A DNA stretch of 64,000 nt, taken from positions 83,830,547 to 83,894,546 of the forward strand of contig NC_052016.1 in NCBI RefSeq assembly GCF_015832195.1, in the 5' to 3' direction. Below the pieces are notes generated by a model. It saw nothing but the letters and a program-made list of their open reading frames with translations, made no database searches and was not told the DNA's origin. Below are positions 36,360 to 47,000 of this stretch, one piece after another (the first letter of the stretch is position 1; each line of letters begins with the position of its first letter). A program made the position numbers and the translations under genes. The stretch is from Motacilla alba alba (taxonomy: Eukaryota; Chordata; Aves; Passeriformes; Motacillidae).

Positions 36360-36860
36360 TCCACCATGCATTATAGACTCACAGAGATGTTCTCAAGGGA
36401 CCTCTGGTGATCATCGTCCAGTCCAAATTTCTGCCGCACACTAGTTCACATCACCTGTAGCATTTAAGATGAACAGATAATCCATGACCTCCCTGTACAA
36501 CCTGTTGCATGTCTGTGCTCTCCTCCCGATGAAAACATTTTTCTTAATGTCTCGCCGAGTATCTGCTATTACCAAGATTAAAAATGGTTTGAATATTTTT
36601 GCCACTATTGTTCAAGTAACTGTAGGCCACTACTAGAGGGCCCCTTTTCCTTCTCTTCACCACACTAAATAAGCCCAGTTCCCTCACCTTCTTTTCACAG
36701 ACCATGTAGACCCTAATTATGTTAGGCCTCTTCTGTTCCCTTTCAGCTCCTCCACATTGTCATACTCCCTCTTAGTATTTGCCTCCTAGGGACTTGTAAT
36801 GAACCGCACCTCTCATCTGCACTTTGATATTGCCCTCTCCAATATAAACAGTAACATGTC
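36360..36860 (-). mobile_element. CR1 LINE fragment, old
   Basis: The plus strand is a diverged reverse complement of a CR1 3' part: a GACCTCTGGTGATCATCGTCCAGTCC block, CTTCTCTTCACCACACTAAATAAGCCCAGTTCCCTCA and a later TTTGCCTCCTAGGGACTTG block. Confidence 0.75.
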
Positions 36861-37459
36861 TACCAGTTATCACAATATAGAACTACTTCCACAAAAATAC
36901 CAGCAATGTTGTTACATGCACCAACACAAGCACCCTCACAAATTACAAGCTCTTCGTTTAATGTAGATTTCTATGTTGGTTGTTGCTTTTTGGACCTTGA
37001 ACCTTAAGCCTACTGGTCACACTTACACCCAAGGTTCAGTTCCATTTAGATTCTTCCATCACTTACCACGCCACTTGTTTTTAATTTAGAAAAGATACTG
37101 TGTGTTTGCAACATTGCAGTCTTCTCCTGCAAGAATGACATTTTTGCCACCTCCTTTTCCACTAGCAGAGTCTCCAGCAAATCTTCAAAGAAATATATTT
37201 AACTTTTTTTATATATATCAAATATAGATCTGCCATATTACATATAATGAAATCTAACTCCCAAAGATCTAAGCCCAATATGTGCTCCATCTATTTGACA
37301 TAGGAGAAATTTCTTCACATAAAAAAAATGTGAATTTTGAAAGCTACCACTTCGTGTGTCAAGCAGAAGCAGCCCGAAAAAGCACACATTAAATAAGGGC
37401 CTTTCACTGACAGATGCATGTCTTTAACTGAATGTGACCTTGCAGTGGTACATCATCTG
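36861..37459. other. Intergenic sequence
   Basis: AT-rich; nothing recognised. Confidence 0.75.
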
Positions 37460-37464
37460 TCCAT

Positions 37465-37612
37465 CATATAATGGTCTTTACTGGAATGCACCTTAAAGAC
37501 CATCTAGTTCCAACCAGCTGCCATGGGCAGGGTCACCTTCTAGTAGACCAGGTCACTCGGAGCTCCATGTAACCCGGCCTCGAACACTGCCAGGGATGGG
37601 AGGGGCACCACG
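37465..37612 (-). mobile_element. CR1 LINE fragment, 3' end
   Basis: The plus strand reads AAAGACCATCTAGTTCCAACC, CTGCCATGGGCAGGGTCACCTTC, TAGACCAGGTCACTCGGAGC and CGAACACTGCCAGGGATGG, a good reverse-complement match to a CR1 3' end. It abuts the orphan GC-rich island. Confidence 0.9.
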
Positions 37613-37759
37613 AAGTTGAAAAGAGGCACAAGCCGCCCAGGCATCTCGATGGAGACAGAAAGACGGAGCCGGTCCTTTTCGATCTTTTTTCCCTTTTCTT
37701 TCTGCCGGATTCACTCTGTTCTGGGAGTTGTGCCCATGAGGAATTTAGGGTCATCACCC

Positions 37760-38850
37760 ACCCTCGAGGCCTCTTCTGTCAAGGGTGGCACCGCTTGCGC
37801 CCCCGGCCACCCCTCCTCTCCGGGACGGGCGGCACGGGGGAAAAGCGGCGCTTCCCCGCGGCGGTGTCCGCGGGCCAGGCCCGGATCCGGCGCTTCGGGA
37901 GGCGGCCGAGCACGGTCGGGCCTGCGGGAGGCCCTGAGCCGGGCTCCATCTGCCTGCCAAAACCTCCGGCTCCGCTTCGGAGCGCGGCCGCCTCGCCGCT
38001 CCCTCCCGCCTGCCCCAGGAGAGAAGCCCCTCTCGACTCTGCCTCCCGCCACCCTCCCGCGCCCGGGGTGGGGGGCAGAAAGAGAGAGCCCCGCGCTCAC
38101 CTCCGGCTGCAGCTCCGCGGGTCTCGGGGGGCGCCGCAGGGCGCGGAGGGGCGGCGGGGCTGCGGCCGCTCCCGCCCCGGCCGTTACCGGCGGTGCCGCG
38201 GCTGCGCCCCCCGGCCTCCGCCGGGCCCGTCCCGCGCCGGCCCGCGGCCCCAAGGCCGCTCGCGGGGGGCGGCTGCGGAGGGGTCGGCGGCCGAGGCAGG
38301 CGAGGGCTCCCCCGCTGCCCGCCGACTCTCGCTCCTTGAAAACCTGCCCGGCAGATGTTGATGCCCAGGCGGGATGTGCTTTGTCTTGGTCTCGAGCCTC
38401 TCCGACCGACAAGCAGCCTTTTCTCTCCCTTTTTGTAAAGTGTAAGGGAAGTTACAAGAAGCTTTGGAAAAGCTGTCTTTGGAAATTCAAGGCACGTTTT
38501 GCCACGCAGTCGCCGAACACGACACGTTTAAACCTGTGGAGCAGCGAACTTCTCAGCGCGATGGGGAGTCCCCGCCGGCGCGGGGCGGGCGGCGCCGCAG
38601 GGCCAGGGCAGCGGTGGGGCGGGGGCAGGAACCCGCCTGCCCACCGAGATGGATGGGGGGTCTTGAGGAGCTGCAGGATCCCATCTGTCCGCCGAGCTAG
38701 AGCGGGGTCTCGGGATCTGCAGCATCCTGCCTGCCCACCGAGCTGGAAAGGGGTTTGTGGGGCTGCAGGAACTCGCCTGCCTGCCGAGCTGGAGGGAAGC
38801 CCGAGGCACCGAGAGCGCAGTGATAATCTCCAGCGGGAGAAGGTGAGGAG
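37760..38850. promoter_or_regulatory. Orphan GC-rich/CpG island between DZIP1 and DNAJC3
   Basis: Very CpG-dense from about 37770 to 38340, with weaker GC-rich sequence on to 38850. A potential G-quadruplex run occupies 38119-38159. The plus strand is open for 430 codons (37616-38908) and the minus for 233 (37711-38412); neither resembles a known protein and both are rich in Arg, Pro, Ala and Gly. A donor-like AAG|GTGAGG lies at 38842/38843. It could be an enhancer-like island or a noncoding RNA promoter. Confidence 0.6.
38636..38797. repeat. Imperfect 46-bp tandem repeat, about 3.5 copies
   Basis: Units begin CCTGCCCACCGAG(A/C)TGGA or a close variant at 38636, about 38685, about 38729 and 38776, each with an internal GGGGTCT-like and CTGCAG(G/C)A word. 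Copies differ by substitutions and short indels. Confidence 0.8.
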
Positions 38851-41800
38851 CTCTCATGAGAGTTTTCTGACATTTGCAGGGAAACACTATGTTCCAATAC
38901 CAGGATAAGGCTGGGAGTATGCTTTCCTGCAGGTATCTTGAACGAAGTAATGTCAGGTGAAGTTGTTATTTTCAATGAAAATATGTATTGTATCATGCAG
39001 ATAGATAATTCCAAAAGCTACAGATTATTCTGATTTGATTCCTCTCCCCTGTAAAGGTTTTGAATTGTGTTTTTCCATTATAAACACTGTGCAGCCTTTG
39101 TGGCCACAAGGAAAATTTCAAACAGTTTGTATTTAATATAAATTATGCTGGCAAATTCAGTGATGGAAGTAATCATTAGACATTTACAACACCTAATCTT
39201 CATTTAGGAATTCCATTTGGCATGGGATACACCACTGTGTTTTCCAAAGTACAGACTTAGTGAGACACCAACTTACCTTACTGAACCATGAAATTCTGTT
39301 GCGACAGTATAGATAGTGGGTGCATACGCTGTGAACACCAGCTTTAAGAGAAGAGGTAATCATTCTGGTGCTTCAGTTTTTGATGCTCCAAGGTTACCTC
39401 AGCTTCAGTCACTGATGGGTGTTCAGTCCAGAGGATCAGGCTAGTCTGAAGGAAAACCTGAACATATATCAAATGTGGACATGCAGTCCTCAGTACTAAT
39501 GACTTTTGCTTCTGCAGATTTGCATCTGTTGGGCTACTAAAGCAGGCATTGCCAGAAGAAGATGCTTTATGAAGGCTTTAGTGTGGTAAACCTTAATTAA
39601 GAGAGGACTTTGAAAACCTGCAGTGTGATAGTCACAGCCTCTATGGGTCAGGCCTAGAGGCAAATATGCAATACAAGTTGATGAGCACTTTATGCAATAC
39701 TTGGAGCACTCAGAGTGCAAGATGAACAAGTGCAGGCCTTTGGGTGCCCAAGAAATTTTATACCCCATGCCCTTAGAATGCCCTAATGGCAACACCAGTC
39801 TGTTCAGCATGCCTTCTAAGGATCTCTCTTGCTATGAAAGTGGTTTTTTTATATCAAAGTAAATGCTAACTGTGTGCAAAAATGGTGGAAATGCTCTTCA
39901 GTTGATGAGGGGAGAGGTATATGAAGTGTGCAGAAATGTGGATTTTGGTTGCTTATTCTAGTATCTGTTTAATACAAAATACACAAGCAGGCCTCGGATG
40001 AGAGCTATAACCAAGATTTTTATGCTGAAGGGGGGGTATCTCACCCTTTCATTCTTTCACTTTTAATTTGTTCCAGAGCTTGATTAATCTTTAATTACTA
40101 GCTGTAAGTGGTACAGCCTCACTTGGCAAGGGTGGGTATTCTTTAACCCACATTAGTGCAGAGTTCTACCCTTATATACCTTGGTGACAAAAGTACTCTC
40201 CTAAAACATGTGTGGATTTATTAGGAGACGACCAAGCATTGCAAGGTATTTGTGAGGCTCATAGAGGTACCTGCAACTGGAGAGCAGAAAAATGAGAGTA
40301 TTCTGATTGTGGGGTGAAATATGATGACATCTCGGCAATGGCTATTTGGGATGTCCTGAGTAGCAGTACTGGGCACTGAGGGAGGCTGGCCAGGGACAGC
40401 CATGCCTGGCAGTGCCCCCAGAGCACTGATGCAACGTGTTAAGTGAAAAAGTTATTTGTCTATTTTGTAGTATGGAGGAGGACTACACATGTGGTAGAAG
40501 ATGTTTTAATTTGAGAGGGCACTGGACAAACTGTCTTGGGAACTGAGAAATAGACTCTTCAGTAACCTCTCTCCCACAGCATTCTCAGAGTGACGCATAC
40601 AAGTAATCATTAACTCTGGTGGAAAGTTGACTTCACCAGAATGGTGCAAGTATAATAATGAGTCTAGCCAGATTCTTAGTTTATTTAATCTTTTCCTTCC
40701 TGCCAGTTCCCACCACAGCACATTTTTCAATTTTCAAGTGAACTTAGTTGCTGGCTGGGGTTAAACCTTGACAAATACCTATAATACTTCCATTTGTTCA
40801 AACTTTCCATCGCTCAGTTTACCTGAGGAAATAATCTATACATTTTTATCACAGGAAAACAAAATATTTAAAAGAAAGGTTGAATGAACCAATCTCCTGA
40901 CCCTTTTGTGTCACCTCCTTCAATCCAACAAATGCCACCAGCCACAATTAAGTAGTCTGAATAGACACTGCTCTACATAGTTTAATAAATTTTATTTTCA
41001 AGTTAGGGTGCTTCAGACTCTTTTCAAATTAAATGTTTTTTATCTTCAATGAAACAGTTTCACTTAAAAGCTTCTCTTTTCATAACAAGTCTAGCTGGAT
41101 TTCACTGAGATGGCCAGCTCATTTATCTTCCTTTCTTTCAAACTTGGAGGGAATTAAACTTAACTATGGAGAAATGTCTGCAAAGACACTGAAACCATTG
41201 ATGCATTGCAGCAATAGAAAGGTCACACAAACAAGTACTTGGATTTTAAGACTTAACTACCTCTAGATGAATTTTTAATGGCATACATTAGATATTTGTT
41301 CTTTTTCTAACTACACTGCACTTTTTCACTGATGTGGCTATAACAGCCTGCAGTTGGGTGGGTAAAAAGGATGCTAGACGGCATCACAGACCAATGGCTT
41401 ACATGAACTTGTAAAATTCTGCGTGAGGGGTGTTCTGTTGCCAGCGGCTTGAATGAATGTCTTGAGAGATGGAAACCTCCACTTAGGAAGGAAGAGTATG
41501 GAGCTGTTTGCTAGAGGAGGCAGAGGTAAGGCTGCACACATACATGCTCTAAATTCTGGTTAAAGTGCTTGGAAGTGGAAGCTTTGTTTGGTGTTTTGGC
41601 AGACATAAAATAAGAACAAACACCTTCAGTGATGGCACAGCACTTTGTCAATGGTATTTTTCACAGTTTATAAAATCAGATATATTAAAGAGAAACAAAA
41701 TAGCTTCCTGGTATCACAGAGGTTTGAAATTTGGAGCTGAGCTGGGAAAAATATATGCAATTAATGATAGGTAAACCAAAACCAGTTTCAGGGAAATCAA

Positions 41801-42950
41801 AACTAGTTATGCAAACAGAGTGAATTTCAGAAATTGCTTCAATCAGGAATCAGGAAGAGTTCATTAATGTTAACATTTTTCATATATTTTCAAAATAAAG
41901 TTCTTTATTTCAGAAAAGTAACAGTATCTCAATATTTGAAACAAATTTTATTGATTTTCAGAATAGCATTTTAATTGAAGCATATTCTATGCCCTAAAAA
42001 AACCCCACCATGTTTTAATAAGGGCATATTTTCATAAATTTAATATTTTACTCCCTTGCCCTAGACAAGACTGGACACTCACACTCCCCTTTAAGTCCAA
42101 TGACAAAGATCAGCTTTTCCAAGTTCAAGTTTACAGCATGTAAATTAAGTTCTTGTGCTGAACTGTGGGGTATCTGTTTCCATTTACTGTTAAGGAACCC
42201 AGATAAAGGAATTTCCCCACAGCCCTCTTCTGTAAACACCAATCCAGATGTGAAATTCCCAAAAGATGAGCCTGCATGAACAAGAATCCCATGTTAAGCA
42301 GATGTACACTACTATTTCATTTAGCTCCATCACAGCTAAGTTTTTGACAGGGATGTACATAGGTGAGAAAAAAAAACCAAGGTACAAAGATTGAGAAACC
42401 TCTTAGTTCCTCAGTCTTAGTCCTGAGACTAAGTTTCTTAGTTTCTCAGTCTTAGTCCTGAGAATACTACCTCTGTGTTATCATCCTCTCTCACCTCCTC
42501 CTTTATGTTCATACTAGATTGTGCATGCTACACAGTAGTCTGCTATATTGCTTTTATATTCTTCCTGGATCAGGAAACTTTTATGAGGGTGGTTTTGGAA
42601 TTGAGATCATGAATGAAATGGTATCTATCAGTTGTATCACTAAGCAGACCAGGGTCCTCCACAGATGTATCTCTACCAAATGTCACCTCATTCAGTTCAC
42701 TGTCTCTGAAGCAACGAGTAGCTTCAAGAGTCATTCCTTGCTAATTGCTGCCCTCTGATGTTACTAAATATTACCAGCAGCAACTCAAGAGAATTCCTTA
42801 GCTTTCCATTTTTCCAGCATTTTGAACGTTAGTGTAGTCTTTGTCATCCACCCTTTATGCCAGACTCAAGATTTCTGAAGGAACTTCTTTGTGAGACCAG
42901 CCTAATTTTTATGAATCCTTTGAAAGTGTTTTAATATTTCAGCTATATTG
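38851..42950. other. Intergenic sequence
   Basis: Four kilobases of AT-rich sequence. It contains a 35-bp tandem duplication (42403-42463, TTAGTT(C/T)CTCAGTCTTAG units). No genes or clear mobile elements were seen. Confidence 0.75.
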
Positions 42951-42954
42951 CTTT

Positions 42955-43525
42955 GCAATATAGGGAGGTGATTGTCCCTCTCTGCTCTGCAGTGGTGTGG
43001 CCTCACCTTGAATATTGTGTGCAGTTTTGAGTGCAACAATATAAGAAAGACATAAAGCTATTAGAGGGTGTCCAAAGTAGGGCCATGAGGATGAAGGGCC
43101 TAGAGGGGAAGCCATATGAGGAGCAGCTGAGGTCACTTGGGCTGTTCAGCCAGAAGCGGAGACTGAAGGGAGACCCCATTGCAGTTACAGCTTCCTCATG
43201 AGGGGAAGAGAAGGGGCAGACACTGATCTCTTCTCTGTGGTGACCAGTGACAGGACTGAGGGAATTGCCAGAAGTTGTGTCAGGGGAGGTTTAGGTTGGA
43301 TATTAGAAACAGGTTCTTCCCCCAGAGGGTGGCTGGGCACTGGAACAGGCTCCCCAGGGCAGTGGTCACAGCACCAGCCTGACACAGCTCAAGAGACATT
43401 GGGACAATGTTGTCAGGCACATGGTGTGATTCTTGGGATGCCCTGTGGAGGGCCAGGAGTTGGACTTAACGATCCTGATGGATCCCTTCTAACTCAGGAA
43501 ATTCTGTGCTTCTGTGATAAGGCAA
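42955..43525 (+). mobile_element. CR1 LINE, ORF2 C-terminus and 3' end
   Basis: The plus strand carries TGTCCAAAGTAGGGCCATGAGG, a GAGGAGCAGCTGAGG block, GGCTGTTCAGCCAGAAGCGGAG, GGCTGGGCACTGGAACAGGC and GGAGTTGGACTTAACGATCC, in the normal CR1 order. The reading frame is broken. It ends within 100 bp of the DNAJC3 CpG island. Confidence 0.92.
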
Positions 43526-43860
43526 AACTGTACTTCCCAATCCGATTTCCATCCTCTGTAATTCTCTGGGCAAATCTTTAACTACTTCTGACTAGGGATG
43601 TCAAGACGAGCTGGGCGGGAGCGGGAAAAGAGACAGAAGACGAAATGCAGACGCAGCCAGGCACACGCTCCGTGCGCCTTTCAGCGGGCGGCCCGGGGCG
43701 GGGCGCCGCCATCTCCGCTGAGGGCCCGTGCCGGCCGCGCCGCCATGTTCAGTGAGGCGCCGCGCCGGGGCGGGGCTGACGCGGCGGGGCCGGGCGCGCT
43801 CGCGCCGCTCCCTCACGTCCGGCGGCGGGCGCCAGGCAGGGGCGGGCGCGCGCGGTGCGG

Positions 43861-43879
43861 CCAATCAGCGTCGCCCACG
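43861..43879 (+). promoter_or_regulatory. DNAJC3: ER stress response element (ERSE), perfect match
   Basis: CCAAT (43861-43865), nine bases, then CCACG (43875-43879) is exactly the consensus CCAAT-N9-CCACG. It lies 96 bp upstream of the start codon. In this element NF-Y binds CCAAT and ATF6 or XBP1 binds CCACG; DNAJC3 is a known unfolded protein response target. Confidence 0.9.
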
Positions 43880-43974
43880 ACCCTTGCCGGAGGAGCTGGA
43901 GCCGCCGCTCGGTTGGGCCCGGCCCGGAGCCGCCACTGTCGGGACGGGGGGCGGCGACGGAGGAGGAGGAGGAG

Positions 43975-44056
43975 ATGGTGTCCCCCGCTGCCTCCGCCGG
44001 GCGCCTGGGCTCCGCGCTGCCCTTCCTGCTCGTGCTCCTCGACCTGCAGTACCAGG
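43975..44056 (+). CDS. DNAJC3: DNAJC3 exon 1: signal peptide (residues 1-28)
   Basis: ATG in GGAGATGG context; the donor is CAGG|GTGAGG. It encodes MVSPAASAGRLGSALPFLLV followed by LLDLQYQ, closely matching the human signal peptide. Confidence 0.95.
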
Positions 44057-47000
44057 GTGAGGCGTGCCGGGGTCCTCGTGGGGCTGCGTTGTGAGGGGGG
44101 CTGTGCCGCGGCCGTCCGCGGCCCGTCGGGGTTGGGCTCTCGGCCGTGGTGGCTGGTGGCTGGTCGCCCTCCTCCCGTCCCTCCTGTCGGGCTGCGCGGT
44201 GTCCGCCATGGCGGCGGGGCACGCACCCCGCACCCCCTGGCCTGCCCGGGCCCGTGTCGTCTTGAGGGGGTGCATATTTCGGGAAAGGGTGTGAGCAGGG
44301 AGGTACGGCGCTGCCACCTCATCACTCGGGGCTGCGGCGAAGGGTGCGTAACGAGGGCACGGCCGCTGCCGGTGACCTGTGGTGGTTAGTGGGAGATCCC
44401 GGCGGTGCTTGGAGGTGGCTCGCTGTGTGTGCGCTTGGCGCTGCCCGGCCTGCTCACGGACGGGCTGGGGCTGCCGCCAGCCGCTGTGGGGCCTCGGGTG
44501 CCCTGCTGTCCTCGAGTGCAGCTGTGTGACAGCATTGGCCGTTTCTGTGCTAGCCGTGAATTTCGCACTCCCGTGTGGATTTTGTGTAGTTCCGAAGTTC
44601 AGAGGCTTTTCCAGTTGCCCTTCTCAGCCGCAGCCACTATTAGTACCAAACTGAGAGATTCGCTGAGGCTTTTGATGGTTGCGTTGAATTGGTTCTGTTT
44701 TTGTTTTGTTGTTATGGTTTCTGTAGGTTTTTTGTTGGTTTTTTTTTTTTCCGTCCCTCGCCATTAGTGTTTGAAGTTCAGATAATCTGTGCTTTGTGCA
44801 GCATATTTACTTTAGTAGTACACTGCCAGCAACACCTGTGTAGCCAGACTTTTATTCACAGGCTGCTGTTAAGTTTCTAACTCTGTTATAGAATGGTGGT
44901 TACAGTCAGGGTTTCACCTGAGGGACATTCTTCACCTGCCAGTGGCAGATGGAAGTGGAACTGAAGCTGTCAGTAGTCAGAAAAAAGCTGTGGGCTTAAG
45001 GAAGATATAGATTAACATTAAAAATTCAGTTGATACACTAAATTAAAGACTAGTTCAGCTGGCCAGGTGGCAACAGGAACATACTGTGGCAAAGACACCC
45101 TGTATTAGACTATGTACCGTGGTATCAACTTGCCCTGGATTTTTTTTTTTTTTTATATGCATCCTAGTAGTGTTAGAAGATAAATAGTAACTTTTGTCAG
45201 AGTCTACTGTTTTTTTTTCCCCCCATTAGATTGTGGCAGTAGTGCTCCTACTGAGGATTCATAATTTAGAGTTGCCAGCCTACTTCAAGTATGTGGTTTA
45301 ATGGCTATTTGGGCGTAGCACATTTCCTAATTTGGGGGACATTGTCTTAACTTCAGTTAATAAAGATGTAGAGTACAGTATTAGAATGAGAAGTGGTGGT
45401 ACTAGATCTTATTTATGGAATTCACTAACTTTTTAGTTCGTGTGTTAATTTATCAGAGAATTTTTAGTTAGAGAGTTTTTTTGGGGGGTTATGTTATTTA
45501 AGTATCTAGATTTTTTCCCCCACAAATATTACTAGTCTTTGAGCTGAAAGGTGTTCATAGTCACATTTAAATTTGTATCTTGATGTCTTGATAATAAAGT
45601 CTGCCTTTTGTCATCTGATTCATGAGTCTGGAAGAGTCATTCTGTATTAATTTTGTATCTCACAGTTGATGGCAATGAATACTATTTATATCTGGCTGAC
45701 AAATACGCTTAGTAAAAACGTTTTTGATTCCTCCTCTTTGCCTCAATTTGTGATGAATTTGGCACAGATCCTCTTTTGGGAAGATTCATTCTTCACTGCT
45801 GTTTGTCCACACTAATCACAACAAAAAGAGGTGGCTGAGGAGGAATAAAGGAGTGTTGTTCATTTTCCCCCTCTCCCACCTCATAGAAGAAGGAAGGAAA
45901 TGTAATATGGGGAAGAATAAAGGGGCTCTGAGTATACAGAGCTCAGTTACTGTCAGACCACAACCATTAAGTGTTTCTTTTTCTCCCCTCACTTTTTTTT
46001 TACCCTATCTTTAGGAGCTTTTTTTTGTTTTTTTTCTTGGCCACAAATACAAAGGCTTCTTGAGGGTGGGGCTTTTTTTGTCTGCAGTCTTTGCTGTGTT
46101 TACCAACTTCCTTTGCAAACGGAGGGAGTGAAAACATGATGGGTGGAAGTTGCACATATCTCTGCTGTATGCACTGAGGCTCCTTGTAAACCTCAGAAAT
46201 GTTGCCTCTGAAAATGTTGGTGCTTGTCCATATCTTACTTAGTTCAGAGTAATTCTTGAAAATCATGTTCGCAAATACACCTAAAGCAAAAACCAAACTG
46301 TTGAAAAATGACAGCAAACTTGAGAATCAGGGTCATTCTGATTAAAAAAAATCTTGCAAAAGCAGGGTCTCCCAGTCTCCTGACAAGATAAGGCGATCAT
46401 GAAGCTCCTCTGTGGGGGAAAAATAAATGTTGAGATGAATGCAGTTAAGATTAATGACACGCATGCTGCTGCTTTATCGTTGAAACAACCACTTTTGGTA
46501 CACAGTAGGAACTAATTCTGTTTATTTTGTTATTCAGCTTGGGAACAAGATTTAGGGAAAAGTGGGTGGAAATTCTACAGGAGGGAAAACAGGAGTGTGT
46601 AGACAAATATGACATCTTGAAGCTGTTCTCAGGTTGCAGAGCTTTCTTGAGTTCTTTGCAATGTGGATGGGCCCGATTGTACAGGGATATAGTTCAAGTC
46701 TGTAGATTTAGGTGCCTACATATTAGCACCAATTATCCTAATAAAACAGAAATCCTACCAGGAAGTTATAATTTATTTGAAGTGAGTGTATTTAACTGGA
46801 AAAACAGGTTAGCTGCACCTGTTTGTCTTCCCTACAACTTGTGATTGTTGTCCCTTGAACAGTTGTCAGTGTTAGTACTAATTATATGGAAATATAATAG
46901 TCTGGGGGTTTGTGTTTGGTTTCTTTGTGTTGGTTTTTTATTAATTTTTTTTATTTTTTTACTCAGACTCTTGGCCCAGACTTGCGAGGACTGCAGGCTC

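Larger units (their letters stand above)
43600..44560. promoter_or_regulatory. DNAJC3: DNAJC3 CpG island promoter
   Basis: A dense CpG block spans the region upstream of exon 1, exon 1 and the first part of intron 1. GC boxes (GGGGCGGGG) lie near 43695 and 43770. The ERSE at 43861-43879 suggests that transcription starts between there and 43975. Long overlapping ORFs are GC artefacts. Confidence 0.88.

Noticed and set aside
43598..44389. 263-codon plus-strand ORF and minus-strand ORFs around DNAJC3 exon 1
   Set aside because: GC-driven shadows of the promoter and exon 1. Its internal ATG at 43745 lies upstream of the ERSE and is probably not transcribed, so it is not counted as a uORF.
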